From the NCBI RefSeq assembly GCF_013378075.1, contig NZ_CP051131.1, positions 2,926,501 to 2,990,500 of the forward strand: a DNA stretch of 64,000 nt. Direction: 5' to 3'. A program made the translations under genes and the position numbers. This document shows, piece by piece, positions 26,942 through 36,706 of this stretch. Below the pieces are notes generated by a model. That model ran no database searches. It was given only the letters and a program-made list of their open reading frames with translations, and was not told where the DNA came from. Position 1 is the first letter of the stretch. Each line of letters starts with the position of its first letter. Source of the stretch: Parasphingopyxis algicola. GTDB lineage: Bacteria; Pseudomonadota; Alphaproteobacteria; Sphingomonadales; Sphingomonadaceae.

Positions 26942-27892
26942 ATGCGTTACCGCAAACTCGGATCGAGCGACCTCCAAGTCTCGGAGATTTCGCTCGGCAC
27001 TTGGCTGACCGCCGGCGTCGGCGTCGAAAAGGAAACCGCGATCGCCTGTATCGACCGCGCTTTCGATCTCGGGATCAACTTCATCGACACCGCCAACGCC
27101 TACGGCCGGGGCGCCTCGGAGCGGGTGATCGGGGAGGCGCTGAAGGACCGGCCGCGCGACAGCTATGTGCTGGCGACCAAGGTCTATTTCCCGATGTCGG
27201 AGACGGATCGCGGGCTTTCGCGCGAACAGATACTGAAGCAGATCGACGCGTCGCTCGAACGGCTGCAGACCGATCATGTCGATCTCTATCAATGCCATCG
27301 GTATGACGAGGACACGCCGCTCGAAGAGACGATGACGGCGCTGACCGATATCGTGAAGGCGGGCAAAGTTCGTTATATCGGCTTTTCCGAATGGGAGCCG
27401 GATCAGATTCGCGCGGCGCTCGACATGGTGCCCGAAGTCGAGAAGTTCGTCTCCAGCCAGCCGCAATATTCGCTGCTCTGGCGGCGCCCCGAAAAAGCGG
27501 TGATCCCGCTCTGCACGGAGAACGGCATTTCGCAGATCGTCTGGTCCCCGCTGGGCCAGGGCGTGCTGACCGGCAAATATGACGCCGACAGCCCGCCGCC
27601 CGAAGACAGCCGCGCGGCGAGCGACGATATGGGCGGTTTCATGGAGCGACTGATGCGACCCGAAGTGATCCGGGCCGTCGACCAGATCAAGCCGTTGGCG
27701 GAGGAGGCCGGCTGCACAATGGCGCAGTTCGCGCTGGCCTGGGTGTTGCGCGAGCCCAATGTCGCCTCGGCCATCGTCGGTGCGAGCCGGCCCGATCAGC
27801 TGGACGACAATGCAGCGGCGAGCGGATTGGAAATCGATCCCGCGCTGTTTGCCGAAGCCGAAAAGATCGTCGCCGCGATCCCGCGGCCCTGA
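26942..27892 (+). CDS. Aldo/keto reductase
   Basis: A 316-residue AKR starting at ATG 26942, 1 bp after the third SDR. Motifs: MRYRKLGSSDLQVSEISLG; FIDTANAYGRGASERVIGEA (catalytic Asp and Tyr); SYVLATKVYFPM (catalytic Lys); VDLYQCHRYDEDTPLEETM (active-site His); RYIGFSEWE; and a C-terminal cofactor site VASAIVGASRPDQLDDN. It resembles YghZ/Kv-beta-type AKRs that reduce aldehydes with NADPH. It is the last gene of the operon; a repeat element follows before the thioesterase gene. Confidence 0.9.
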   Translation: MRYRKLGSSDLQVSEISLGTWLTAGVGVEKETAIACIDRAFDLGINFIDTANAYGRGASERVIGEALKDRPRDSYVLATKVYFPMSETDRGLSREQILKQIDASLERLQTDHVDLYQCHRYDEDTPLEETMTALTDIVKAGKVRYIGFSEWEPDQIRAALDMVPEVEKFVSSQPQYSLLWRRPEKAVIPLCTENGISQIVWSPLGQGVLTGKYDADSPPPEDSRAASDDMGGFMERLMRPEVIRAVDQIKPLAEEAGCTMAQFALAWVLREPNVASAIVGASRPDQLDDNAAASGLEIDPALFAEAEKIVAAIPRP

Positions 27893-27911
27893 CGATAATG
27901 CCAGCACAATC

Positions 27912-27999
27912 CCGTTTACCCTGAGCTTGTTGAAGGGGCGTCCTTCACTTTCGGCGTTGAAAAGAAAGGGCAGGACTTCGACAAGCTCGGCCCAAACGG
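27912..27999. repeat. Inverted-repeat element of the CCGTTT..GAGCTTGT-GAAG family
   Basis: The left arm, CCGTTTACCCTGAGCTTGTT then GAAGG, and the right arm, GGACTTCGACAAGCTCGGCC then CAAACGG, are imperfect reverse complements. It lies between the aldo-keto reductase and thioesterase genes. A single arm of the same family occurs at 44962-44990. Confidence 0.75.
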
Positions 28000-28005
28000 A
28001 TTTAG

Positions 28006-28803
28006 ATGGAATTGAGCAAGGGCATGCCCACCAATCTTCAACATATCCTCCAAAGCTTCGAGCCTGTCGATAACGGGCACACGGTCGAAATTCCCGCGAC
28101 CTGGATGCAGGGACGGACCGCCTATGGCGGGCTCAGCGCTGCGCTCGGCCTTCATGCGGCGCAACAGTCGGCGGAGGGTTTGCCGCCACTGCGATCGGCG
28201 CAGATAGCCTTTATCGGGCCGCTCGCGGGCGAAGTGAAGATCACAACGAAGCTGCTCCGGCGCGGGCGGACGGCGGCCTTCATCCAGTCCGATATCCATT
28301 CGGAGAAGGGGTTGGGGCTGCGCGCCATCTACGTCTTCATGCAGGCGCTCGAATCCGAGGTTGATTACGCGCATCATGACGCGCCCGATATCGGGCCGCC
28401 GCCGGCCGACGAGGAATTGCGCTCGGGCCCGCCCGAATTCTTCACCTATCATTTCCAGTATCGCGAGAGCCGCCATCCCGATGGCGAGGGCAAACCGCGC
28501 TTCACCCGCTGGATGCGGCTGGCCGAGCGCGACGGGATCGACCCAATGGTCGAGCTGATGCTGATGGGCGATTCGCTGCCGCCGGCGGCCGTCGCGCTGC
28601 AATCGCGCGGCGCGCCGGTCAGTTCGATCAACTGGTTCGCCAATATCCTCGAACCCGCGCCGCATACGAGAGACGGCTGGTGGCTCGTCCGCAGCGAGTC
28701 CGATCTCGCCCGGCACGGCAACAGCAGCCAGCAGATGGGGCTCTGGTCGACCGACGGAACGGCCGTGCTCGCCGGCATGCAGAGCGTGGCGCTGTTCAGC
28801 TAG
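28006..28803 (+). CDS. Acyl-CoA thioesterase, double hot-dog fold
   Basis: A 265-residue protein; an internal ATG at 28024 (MPTNLQHIL) is an alternative start. It has two hot-dog repeats. The first has ATWMQGRTAYGGLSAALGLH, IAFIGPLAGEVKITTKLLRR and RTAAFIQSDIHSEKG. The second has SINWFANILEPAPHTRDGWW, SESDLARHGNSSQQMGLWST and GTAVLAGMQSVALF. This is the TesB-like thioesterase layout, which frees CoA from acyl-CoAs. It sits between an SDR/AKR operon and acyl-CoA ligase genes, fitting lipid or aromatic acid turnover. The chain-length preference is unknown. Confidence 0.83.
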   Translation: MELSKGMPTNLQHILQSFEPVDNGHTVEIPATWMQGRTAYGGLSAALGLHAAQQSAEGLPPLRSAQIAFIGPLAGEVKITTKLLRRGRTAAFIQSDIHSEKGLGLRAIYVFMQALESEVDYAHHDAPDIGPPPADEELRSGPPEFFTYHFQYRESRHPDGEGKPRFTRWMRLAERDGIDPMVELMLMGDSLPPAAVALQSRGAPVSSINWFANILEPAPHTRDGWWLVRSESDLARHGNSSQQMGLWSTDGTAVLAGMQSVALFS

Positions 28804-28822
28804 GTCCTAACCCTAGCCGCGA

Positions 28823-29896
28823 TTATTCGGCATAGAGCGGTTCGAAGCCGAACACCCAGGGCGTCTCGGTATCGACCGTGACGCGGACCGCGCGGATCTG
28901 CGGCGCGCCGTACACCTGGAGCCGGGTGATATTTTCGTACAGCGGCGCTTCGCCTTCGCCCCGGTCGATCATGAACGGCCGGTCGATCACGAATTCGTGG
29001 AAATCGCCGTTGATCAGCAGGACCGGCTTGCCGAAGCGCGCCGCATAATCGCGGATGGCGAAGACGATCCAGCCATAGGGCCCGGCCTGTCCGCCGCGGA
29101 TCGCGGATCCCGTCAGGTCGCCGCCTTCGCCGTCGACGAACATGCCGGCGTGCAGCGCGATGACGACCGCGGGCGCGTCCTCAGCCTCGGCCCGTTCGAA
29201 GGTTTCCCGGATCCAGGCGATATTCGCCCGGTTGCGATTGGCGGCGGCCTGGAAGCGCGCCTCGTCGTTGATCCGGAAATCATTGTCGGAGCCTGCCACA
29301 TGGACGGTCGCGAAGACGACGCCGTCCCGTTCCCATCGCGCATTCTCGACCATTTCGGGGAAATCGCTACCGCTATCGGACTGACGCGCCAGCGGCATGG
29401 GATCGGTTCCCAGGCTTCGCGGCTCGGCGAAGAATACCGAACGCAATGTGGAGAGCGCGGCGAGCACATCGACATAGCTCGTATTGGCGAAGGCGTTTTC
29501 GAAACGATAGGCGTCGGCAAGTTCCCGCTGGTCCTCCTCGCTGCCGATCCCGGCAAAGGCGCGCAGGATTTCGATGCGCCGGCAATCGGTCCATTCATTG
29601 TCGCCCGGGGTGTAGACCACCGGGTGATCGTAGCGGCTGAACCAGCCGAGTGCGTCGCGATAGCTGTCTTCGGTGCAGGGGCGGGCGCCCCAGATATCGC
29701 CGACATGGATCGTGAAGACCGGCTCGGCGGCGTTGATCCGCCGGATCAGCCGGTCATAACGGGGCAGGTCGTCGGGGAGGTTATAGGCGGTGTCGCCGAG
29801 CGCGACGAAGCTGAACCGCTCGGCGGCGGCGGGCGCGGCGAACAGCGCAAGACCCGCGATCAGCCCTCCAATCCGATTGATGAACAGCCCCCCCAT
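28823..29896 (-). CDS. Secreted metallophosphoesterase (calcineurin-like)
   Basis: A 357-residue protein. ATG 29896 has AGGAG 7 bp upstream and starts a signal peptide (MGGLFINRIGGLIAGLALFA, cleavage near AAA). Metal-binding blocks are FVALGDTAYN (GD), TIHVGDIWG (GD), YTPGDNEWTDC (GDNE), VIALHAGMF (His) and LLINGDFHEFVID, the last with a GDFHEF in place of the usual GHxH. The family hydrolyses phosphomonoesters or diesters with a binuclear metal site. It lies 16 bp after the acyl-CoA synthetase gene on the same strand, probably one operon. Confidence 0.83.
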   Translation of the reverse strand: MGGLFINRIGGLIAGLALFAAPAAAERFSFVALGDTAYNLPDDLPRYDRLIRRINAAEPVFTIHVGDIWGARPCTEDSYRDALGWFSRYDHPVVYTPGDNEWTDCRRIEILRAFAGIGSEEDQRELADAYRFENAFANTSYVDVLAALSTLRSVFFAEPRSLGTDPMPLARQSDSGSDFPEMVENARWERDGVVFATVHVAGSDNDFRINDEARFQAAANRNRANIAWIRETFERAEAEDAPAVVIALHAGMFVDGEGGDLTGSAIRGGQAGPYGWIVFAIRDYAARFGKPVLLINGDFHEFVIDRPFMIDRGEGEAPLYENITRLQVYGAPQIRAVRVTVDTETPWVFGFEPLYAE

Positions 29897-29912
29897 GCTG
29901 TGCTCCTTCCGT

Positions 29913-31688
29913 CTACGCGATCGCTTCCTCTTTCGCGCCGACGCCGAAATAGAGGTTCGGCAGATCTTTCTTGAGGATCTTGCCATTGGCGTTGCGCGGC
30001 AGTGTCTCCTCGACGAACACGATCTTCACCGGAACCTTGAACTTGGCGAGCCGCTCGGCGACCCAAGCCTGCAATTCCGCTTCGCCGACGTCGTGGCCGG
30101 GCGCCAGATGGACGACCGCGGCCGGTTCCTCGCCGAGTTGCTTGTGCGGAATGCCGACCAGCGCCGCATCGGTGACGGCCGGATGGTCGTAGAGCACGTT
30201 TTCGACCTCGGACGAATAGATATTCTCGCCGCCGCGGATGATCATGTCCTTGGCGCGGTCGCAAATATAGCAGAAACCCTCTTCGTCGAGCTTGGCGAGA
30301 TCGCCGGTACGGATCCAGCCGTCGACGAAGGTTTCCTCGTTCGCTTCCGGCTTGTTCCAATATTCGCGCACGACCATCGCGCCATAGGCCCAAAGCTCGC
30401 CGATCTCGCCGGTCGGCAATTCGCGCGTGCCATCTTCGGACATGATCTTGAGCTTGGCGACGGGAACGGGTGGACCGCAACTGTCCGGCCGGTTGAGATA
30501 GTCTTCCGCGCTGTGACCGGTCACCGTGCCCGACGTTTCCGTCATCCCCCAGCCCATGGCGGGCGAGGAATTGAACTCGCTCTTGATCTTGCGCACCAGA
30601 TCCGGCGACGCAGGCGCGCCGCCATAGGTGATGCTGTTGAGGCTCGAGAGATCATATTTGTCGCGATCGGGATGTTCGAGGATCTGCCAGGCGATGGTCG
30701 GGACGCCGCCGGTCAGCGTGACCTTTTCGCGCTCGATGATCTCCATCGCGCGAACCGTGTCCCATTTGTGCATCAGCACCAGTTTCGATCCGCCGGCGAT
30801 GATCGGGCCCATCATCGCCGTGCATCCGGTGACGTGGAACAGCGGGATGACAAGCAGCACGCACATCGGTTCGGGCAGCGTGCCCGGCGGCGGCAGCTCT
30901 TCGCCCCGCCGCAATGCGCCGCGCGTGGTCGCATAGGCGGAGGACAGAAGATTGGTCAGCGAGTTGCGATGCGTCGCGACCGCGCCTTTCGGCTTCCCGG
31001 TCGTGCCGCTCGTGTAGAGGATGGACGCATCGGTCTCGGGGCCGATATCCGCGGCGGGGAAGTCCGTGTCGGGGAGATCGGCCCAGTCATGGCTCTTGCC
31101 GATCAGGTCGGTCAGCGCCACCACGCCTTGGTCGAGCGGGCCGCCAGGACGCGTCACGATGATCTTTTCGATCCCCGGAAGGTTGCCGAGATGCGGTTTG
31201 ATCCGCTCATAGCGTTCACCGTCGGCGATCAAGGCCTCTGCGCCCGAATCCTGAAGGCCATATTCGAGCTCGCCGCCCGTCCACCAACCGTTGAGCGGCA
31301 CGGCGATCGCGCCGATCGAGAGTGTGGCGAAATAGATGACGGGCCATTCGGGCAGATTGCGCGCCGCCAGCGCGACCCGGTCGCCCTTCTCGACGCCCAT
31401 CTCGCGCAGCTTGTGAGCCAGGGTCGCCGAGGCCTTGAACCAGGCGTCATAGGTCACCCGTTCGTCTTCGAAAACGATGAATTCGCGGTCGCCGAAAGCG
31501 GCGCGGGCAAGCCGGGCGAAATCGGCGAAAGTCGGCGGTATGCTCTTCCATACGGTCGTCGGCCGGCCGTTGATCTCGACCTCTTCGGTGGCAAAGGGGC
31601 TGCCCTCGGACGTCAGCATCGCATTTGCCTGGGCAAGCGATATGACCGGCCAGTCGGGATGGTCGGGATTCAGGTTGATTTCCGTCAC
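29913..31688 (-). CDS. AMP-dependent acyl-CoA synthetase (fatty-acyl/aromatic-acyl CoA ligase)
   Basis: A 591-residue ANL-superfamily enzyme. GTG 31688 is the chosen start because GGAGAGA lies 7 bp upstream; an in-frame GTG at 31703 sits inside that ribosome binding site. Motifs: P-loop ILYTSGTTGKPKGAVATHRN (A3), MGWGMTETSGTVTGH (A5), DGWIRTGDLAKLDEEGFCYI (A7-A8 region), DRAKDMIIRGGENIYSSEVE (hinge) and LPRNANGKILKKDL (A10 lysine). It activates a carboxylic acid to its CoA ester via an acyl-AMP. The length is normal for long-chain or aromatic acid ligases. It is divergent from the fadJ-like gene. Confidence 0.91.
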   Translation of the reverse strand: MTEINLNPDHPDWPVISLAQANAMLTSEGSPFATEEVEINGRPTTVWKSIPPTFADFARLARAAFGDREFIVFEDERVTYDAWFKASATLAHKLREMGVEKGDRVALAARNLPEWPVIYFATLSIGAIAVPLNGWWTGGELEYGLQDSGAEALIADGERYERIKPHLGNLPGIEKIIVTRPGGPLDQGVVALTDLIGKSHDWADLPDTDFPAADIGPETDASILYTSGTTGKPKGAVATHRNSLTNLLSSAYATTRGALRRGEELPPPGTLPEPMCVLLVIPLFHVTGCTAMMGPIIAGGSKLVLMHKWDTVRAMEIIEREKVTLTGGVPTIAWQILEHPDRDKYDLSSLNSITYGGAPASPDLVRKIKSEFNSSPAMGWGMTETSGTVTGHSAEDYLNRPDSCGPPVPVAKLKIMSEDGTRELPTGEIGELWAYGAMVVREYWNKPEANEETFVDGWIRTGDLAKLDEEGFCYICDRAKDMIIRGGENIYSSEVENVLYDHPAVTDAALVGIPHKQLGEEPAAVVHLAPGHDVGEAELQAWVAERLAKFKVPVKIVFVEETLPRNANGKILKKDLPNLYFGVGAKEEAIA

Positions 31689-31870
31689 GTAAACTCTCTC
31701 CACAAGAATAGGCCGGTAGATTCGCGAATCCCCGGCTTCTGGCTTTTGTTCTAGCTATGGCGCGCGGGGATTAATCTCAAGGGCGCAAGCCGGTTTCCGT
31801 AACGACAGCCTTGCCAGCGCCCCGGGCGATGCGCGACAAGAGAAAGAAAAACCCTGCAGGAGTTTTCCCG

Positions 31871-33922
31871 ATGTCCGTGATCACCACCGAACGTCATGAC
31901 GACGTACTCGTCATCATCTCCGACAATCCGCCGGTCAACGCACTCGGCGCAGCCGTTCGCCAGGGGCTGGTCGACGGCATCGACGAGGCACTGGGCGACG
32001 ATAGCGTCAAGGCCGTCGTCATCCGCTGCGAAGGCCGCACCTTTTTCGCCGGCGCCGACATCACCGAATTCGGCAAACCGATGCAGGGGCCGAACCTCGG
32101 TGAGGCGCTCGACAAGCTCGAGGCGAGCGACAAACCGGTCGTCGCCGCCATTCACGGCACGGCGCTGGGCGGTGGATGCGAGGTGGCGCTGGCCTGCCAC
32201 TACCGGGTGGCGGTTCCGTCGGCGAAGCTCGGACTGCCCGAGGTCAAGCTCGGGTTGATACCGGGCGCAGCGGGAACGCAGCGTCTGCCGCGCATCGTCG
32301 GCGCGGAAGCGGCCTTGCCCCTGGTGGTCGTCGGCAATCCGATCTCCGCGAAAAAGGCGGAGAGCATCGGCCTTGTCGATGCGATCGTCGGCGAAGGCAG
32401 CCTCGCCGAGGACGCGATTCGCTTCGCCCGCGACCAGATCGGCAAGCCGGTTCCGCGTGCAAGCGAAGGCACGGCCAATCGCGACGGCGTCGAAAACCCG
32501 GCTATATTCGACGAATTCCGCGCCAAACATGGCCGCAAGTTGCGCGGTTTCGATGCACCCGAGGCCGGCATCCAGGCGGTCAAGGCGGCCGGCGAATTGT
32601 CCTACGAAGAGGGCGTCAAGAGGGAGCGCGAACTCTTCATGGGGCTGATGGCGGGCACGCAGTCGGCCGCCATGCGCCATTATTTCTTCGCCGAGCGCGC
32701 GGCGAACAAGATCGAGGGGATCGCCAAGGATATCGAGCTGATCCCGATCAGGAAGGTCGGCGTGATCGGCGCCGGCACGATGGGCGGCGGTATCTCGATG
32801 AACTTCCTGTCGGCCGGCATTCCGGTGACGATCCTCGAAATGGAGCAGGAAGCGCTCGATCGCGGCACCGGGGTGATGCGCAAGAATTACGAGCGCACGG
32901 CCAAGCGCGGCCGGATGACGGACGAGCAGGTTGAGCAGGCGATGGGCCTGCTCTCACCGACGCTCGATTATGCCGATCTCGCCGATTGCGATCTCGTGAT
33001 CGAGGCGGTGTTCGAGAATATGGATGTGAAGAAACAGGTCTTCGCCAAGCTCGACGAGACGGTGAAACAGGGCGCGATCCTCGCGTCGAACACCAGCTAT
33101 CTCAATGTCGACGAGATCGCGACCGCGACCAGCCGGCCCGACCATGTGCTGGGCCTGCACTTCTTCTCGCCCGCCAACGTCATGAAGCTGCTCGAGGTCG
33201 TGCGCGGCGACAAGACGGCGGACGACGTGCTCGCCACTTGCATGAAGCTTGCCAAGAAGATCGGCAAGATCGCGGTCGTCGCCGGGGTGTGCGACGGCTT
33301 TATCGGCAACCGGATGCTCAGCCCGCGCCAGCAACAGGCCAATGCGCTGATCATGGAAGGCGCGAATTACTGGGAAGTCGACGAGGTATTGCTCGATTTC
33401 GGTTTTCCGATGGGGCCGTTCCAGATGTCCGATCTCGCCGGCCTGGATATCGGCTGGCATCGTGACCCGACCCGGATCGAGAGCATCCGCGACGCGCTGT
33501 GCGCGATGGACCGGCGCGGCCAGAAAACGGGTGCCGGTTTTTACGATTATGACGAGGCGCGCCAGCGCACGCCGTCCGACGATGTGAAGAAAGTGATCGC
33601 CGACTTCGCGGAGAAGCAGGGTGTCGAGCAGCGCGAAATCTCGAAAGAGGAGATTCAGGAACGGCTGCTCTACCCGATGGTCAATGAGGGCGCGCTGGTC
33701 CTCGAAGAGGGGATGGCGCAGCGCGCGAGCGATATCGATGTCGTCTGGATCAACGGCTATGGCTGGCCGCTCTATACCGGCGGTCCGATGTTCTGGGCCG
33801 ATACGATCGGGCTCGATACCGTCGTCGCGGGTCTCGACAAGCATCGCGACAGGCTGGGCGAGAATTTCCGGCTGTCGCAGCTGCTGGCCGACAAGGCAGG
33901 GGCAGGCGAGAAGTTCAATTGA
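31871..33922 (+). CDS. FadJ-type bifunctional enoyl-CoA hydratase / 3-hydroxyacyl-CoA dehydrogenase
   Basis: A 683-residue multifunctional beta-oxidation protein, ATG 31871 with AGGAG 9 bp upstream. The N-terminal crotonase domain shows [13 protein letters not shown] and [17 protein letters not shown] (oxyanion loops) and [20 protein letters not shown] with both catalytic glutamates. The dehydrogenase domain starts at about 300 with [35 protein letters not shown], the HAD signature [20 protein letters not shown] and the C-terminal [11 protein letters not shown]. It catalyses hydration and NAD-dependent oxidation of enoyl-CoAs. The thiolase partner is not adjacent but is present at 43669. Confidence 0.93.
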   Translation: MSVITTERHDDVLVIISDNPPVNALGAAVRQGLVDGIDEALGDDSVKAVVIRCEGRTFFAGADITEFGKPMQGPNLGEALDKLEASDKPVVAAIHGTALGGGCEVALACHYRVAVPSAKLGLPEVKLGLIPGAAGTQRLPRIVGAEAALPLVVVGNPISAKKAESIGLVDAIVGEGSLAEDAIRFARDQIGKPVPRASEGTANRDGVENPAIFDEFRAKHGRKLRGFDAPEAGIQAVKAAGELSYEEGVKRERELFMGLMAGTQSAAMRHYFFAERAANKIEGIAKDIELIPIRKVGVIGAGTMGGGISMNFLSAGIPVTILEMEQEALDRGTGVMRKNYERTAKRGRMTDEQVEQAMGLLSPTLDYADLADCDLVIEAVFENMDVKKQVFAKLDETVKQGAILASNTSYLNVDEIATATSRPDHVLGLHFFSPANVMKLLEVVRGDKTADDVLATCMKLAKKIGKIAVVAGVCDGFIGNRMLSPRQQQANALIMEGANYWEVDEVLLDFGFPMGPFQMSDLAGLDIGWHRDPTRIESIRDALCAMDRRGQKTGAGFYDYDEARQRTPSDDVKKVIADFAEKQGVEQREISKEEIQERLLYPMVNEGALVLEEGMAQRASDIDVVWINGYGWPLYTGGPMFWADTIGLDTVVAGLDKHRDRLGENFRLSQLLADKAGAGEKFN

Positions 33923-33924
33923 CT

Positions 33925-34006
33925 CGTCATTCCAGCGTACGCCGGAATCTCGGGCCATATGCGGTTTCCTTGACCGCCTGAGATCCCAGCCTTCGCTGGG
34001 ATGACG
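33925..34006. repeat. CGTCATTCCAGCG-type REP element, intact copy
   Basis: It runs from CGTCATTCCAGCGTACGCCG to GAGATCCCAGCCTTCGCTGG and GATGACG. The terminal CGTCAT/ATGACG and the TTCCAGCG and CCAGCC units form paired hairpins. The last bases include an in-frame ATG and the GGGAG used by the amidase gene. Confidence 0.85.
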
Positions 34007-34018
34007 GGAGAAAAAAAA

Positions 34019-35338
34019 GTGATCAACGCCACCGAGCCAACCGCCATCGAAACGGCCCGGGCGATCGCCAGGGGCGAAACCAGCGCCGTCGCCGAATGCG
34101 AAGCCGCCATCGCCCGGATCGAGGAGCGCGACGCGGATATCAACGCGGTCGTCGTCCGCGATTTCGATCGGGCGTTGGAAGCGGCGCGCGCGGCGGATGC
34201 GATGCATGCGGCGGGGGAAGCGAAGCCGCTGCTCGGTGTGCCGATGACGATCAAGGAGTCGCACGATATCGCCGGACTGCCGACGACCTGGGGTCTGGAA
34301 AGCGCGAAGAATTTTATCGCGCAGAAGGACTCGCTCGTCGTTCAACGTCTGAAATCCGCCGGCGCGGTGTTCCTCGGCAAGACCAACGTGCCGCCGATGC
34401 TGGCCGACTGGCAATCCGACAATCCGATCTATGGGCGCACCAGCAATCCGCATGACCGGTCGCGGGTGGTCGGCGGCTCGTCGGGCGGGTCGGCGGCGGC
34501 GCTGGCGGCGGGCATGGTGCCGCTCGAATATGGCTCGGACATTGGCGGATCGATCCGCATCCCGGCCCATTATTGCGGCGTCTACGGGCTGAAGCCGAGT
34601 TACGGCGCGGTCCCGCTCGAAGGCCATTATTTCCCCGGAACCGACGGCGCGGACGTGCCGCTTTCGGTCACCGGTCCGCTCGCGCGATCGGCAGAGGATC
34701 TGGCGCTCGCGCTCAACCTGACCTCCGACATTGCCTTGCCGGGCGCACCGTCGCGCGCGCTGGAGGATTATCGGCTGCTTGTCGTCACCGAGACCGATCT
34801 TGCCGTCGCCGATGACGCAATCGTCGCGGCGGTCGAACGGGCGGCGAACCGCTGCGAACAGGCCGGCGCGACGGTGTCGCGCGCGAGCGACCTGCTGCCC
34901 GATCTCGCGGCGCTGCACGGCCAGTATCTGCACATGCTGCTGACGGTCCTTGCGGTGCGCGATCCCGCATCCGACTATCCGCTCCCCGATCTGAAGGGCT
35001 GGTGCGACATGCTCGACCAGCAGGCGCGCGCCCGGCGCCAGTATCGCGCCCTGTTCGAGCAGTTCGATGCGATACTCTGCCCCAATGCGGGCAATACGGC
35101 CTTCGCGCATTCGCCGGTGCCGATGGCGGACCGCAAACTGCCGATCAACGGCGAGGAGGTCGAATTCGGCCGGCAGTTCGGCTGGGTCAGCATCGCGACC
35201 TATCCGGGGCTTCCCGCGACCAGCGCGCCGATCGGCGAGGATGGGGACGGGCTGCCGATCGGGCTCCAGATCGTCGGGGATTTCCATGCTGATCATACGG
35301 TCGTGGAACTGGCGCGGCTGATCGGAGGGCTCGGTTAG
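34019..35338 (+). CDS. Amidase (amidase-signature family)
   Basis: About 439 residues. GTG 34019 is preferred (GGGAG 8 bp upstream); an in-frame ATG at 34001 lies within a REP element. The Ser-cisSer-Lys triad is visible: [15 protein letters not shown] (Lys), [20 protein letters not shown] (cis-Ser region) and [20 protein letters not shown] (nucleophilic Ser). Amidase-signature enzymes hydrolyse amides, acylated amines or oligomeric nylon-like substrates. The protein's end ([20 protein letters not shown]) is intact. It is close behind fadJ and probably belongs to the catabolic region; its substrate is unknown. Confidence 0.87.
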   Translation: MINATEPTAIETARAIARGETSAVAECEAAIARIEERDADINAVVVRDFDRALEAARAADAMHAAGEAKPLLGVPMTIKESHDIAGLPTTWGLESAKNFIAQKDSLVVQRLKSAGAVFLGKTNVPPMLADWQSDNPIYGRTSNPHDRSRVVGGSSGGSAAALAAGMVPLEYGSDIGGSIRIPAHYCGVYGLKPSYGAVPLEGHYFPGTDGADVPLSVTGPLARSAEDLALALNLTSDIALPGAPSRALEDYRLLVVTETDLAVADDAIVAAVERAANRCEQAGATVSRASDLLPDLAALHGQYLHMLLTVLAVRDPASDYPLPDLKGWCDMLDQQARARRQYRALFEQFDAILCPNAGNTAFAHSPVPMADRKLPINGEEVEFGRQFGWVSIATYPGLPATSAPIGEDGDGLPIGLQIVGDFHADHTVVELARLIGGLG

Positions 35339-35340
35339 GT

Positions 35341-35481
35341 TTGTTGGTCAGACTCTCACATGCGTTCGAGCGCCGCACCGGCCCGCTCCCCCACCCGGCC
35401 TCCCACTCAGGGTATTCTATGGGAGGCCGGGTGGGGGAGCGGACCGGTGGGGCGATTTCCCGATAGGGAAATTCTGACAAA
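35341..35481. repeat. Long palindromic intergenic element, CCGCTCCCCCACCCGG family, copy 1
   Basis: A central perfect 23-bp inverted repeat (35383-35405 and 35420-35442; the left arm starts CCGCTCCCCCACCCGGCCTC) is flanked by outer ends containing GGTCAGA and TCTGACAA. It lies between the amidase and acyl-CoA dehydrogenase genes. Relatives are at 43627-43670 and 60163-60337. Confidence 0.85.
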
Positions 35482-35543
35482 CCGAAAACCAGTCCGGGCG
35501 CTTCAACGCATGCAGCGCCCTTGCCATAGCCCGCCAGCTATGC

Positions 35544-35559
35544 TTGACGTTAACGGAAA
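35544..35559. promoter_or_regulatory. LiuR-like site upstream of the acyl-CoA dehydrogenase gene
   Basis: TTGACGT-TA-ACGGAAA lies 36 bp before the acyl-CoA dehydrogenase start and shares the ACGT-N2-ACG core with 15470 and 23435. Confidence 0.45.
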
Positions 35560-35595
35560 CCAGCCGCGCGGAGCGGCCAGCGAAAGAGGATGGCA

Positions 35596-36681
35596 ATGGC
35601 AGGGTTGAGCGACGAACAGGTGATGCTGCGCGATATGGCGCGCGAATGGTCGGACAAGGAAAACCCGGTCGGTGCGTTCCGCAAGATGCGCGATACGGGG
35701 CATGACGAGGGCTATGACCCGGCGGTCTATTCCCAAATGGCCGAGATGGGCTGGACCGGCATCGTTATTTCCGAGGAACATGGCGGCAGCGGCTTCGGCT
35801 TTACCGGCCTCGGCCTCGTGCTCGAGGAACTGGGCCGCAACGTCGCCGCCGCGCCGCTCGCGGCGTCATCGGCGGCCGCGGTTGCGATCATGCTGGGCGG
35901 CTCGGACGAGCAGAAAACCAAATATCTGCCCAAGATCGCCAGCGGCGAACTCGTCGCGACGCTGGCGATCGACGAGGGCGCGCATCACGATCCCGACAAG
36001 ATCGAGACCGCGGTCGAAGGCGGCAAGCTCAACGGCACGAAAGCGTTCGTGGCCGAGGGCGACAGCGCCGGACTGTTCGTCGTGGCCGCGCAAGACGGTC
36101 TCTATCTGGTCGATGGCGATGCCGAGGGCGTGTCGCGGTCGAACCGCAAGATCGTCGATTCGCGCAGCCATGCCGAGATCAAGTTGAAGGATGTGGCGGT
36201 CGGCAATGATTCGCGGCTCGCCGAAGGCGGCGACGATCTGCGCGACAAGGTGCTGGATTGCGCGCGCGTCATCGCCTCTGCCGAAATGCTGGGCATAGCG
36301 GTCCAGGCCTTTGCGACGACCAATGACTATCTCAAGACCCGCGTCCAGTTCGGCCAGGTGCTCTCCAGCTTCCAGGCGCTCCAGCATCGCATGGCCGAAA
36401 TGTTCGGCGATATCGAGATGATGCGCTCGGCGGTCGAAGCGGCGCTGACGTCGCTCGACAGCGATATCGGCAGCGCGGCGCAGACCGTCGCCATCGCCAA
36501 GGCGACGGCGAACGATGTGGTCCATCGCATTACCCGCGAGATGATCCAGCTCCATGGCGGCATCGGGATGACCGACGAGCATGACGCCGGCTTCTATTTC
36601 AAACGCGCGCGCGTGCTCGAGAACCAGTGGGGCAATTCGGGCTTCCATCGCGAGCGGTTCGCCCGGTTCAACGGCTATTGA
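35596..36681 (+). CDS. Acyl-CoA dehydrogenase family protein
   Basis: A 361-residue FAD enzyme. ATG 35596 has AAGAGGA at good spacing; another ATG at 35590 overlaps that site. The N-terminal helical domain includes MAEMGWTGIVISEEHGGSGF. The middle part is less conserved than in typical enzymes (LVATLAIDEGAHHDPDKIE). The C-terminal domain has ATTNDYLKTRVQFGQVLSSF, then QALQHRMAEMFGDIEMM and MIQLHGGIGMTDEHDAGFYF. The general-base position expected for medium-chain enzymes is not obvious, so this may be one subunit of the alpha-beta heteromeric type seen in steroid side-chain catabolism. It is followed directly by an MFS gene. Confidence 0.83.
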   Translation: MAGLSDEQVMLRDMAREWSDKENPVGAFRKMRDTGHDEGYDPAVYSQMAEMGWTGIVISEEHGGSGFGFTGLGLVLEELGRNVAAAPLAASSAAAVAIMLGGSDEQKTKYLPKIASGELVATLAIDEGAHHDPDKIETAVEGGKLNGTKAFVAEGDSAGLFVVAAQDGLYLVDGDAEGVSRSNRKIVDSRSHAEIKLKDVAVGNDSRLAEGGDDLRDKVLDCARVIASAEMLGIAVQAFATTNDYLKTRVQFGQVLSSFQALQHRMAEMFGDIEMMRSAVEAALTSLDSDIGSAAQTVAIAKATANDVVHRITREMIQLHGGIGMTDEHDAGFYFKRARVLENQWGNSGFHRERFARFNGY

Positions 36682-36706
36682 TCGGCGCGCCGCCTCCCCG
36701 CCGGAC

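Noticed and set aside
31679-31694. TTTCCGTCACGTAAAC as a fourth LiuR-like site at the acyl-CoA synthetase start
   Set aside because: The half-sites are spaced by one base, not two, and the match overlaps the GTG start codon, so it is likely coincidental.
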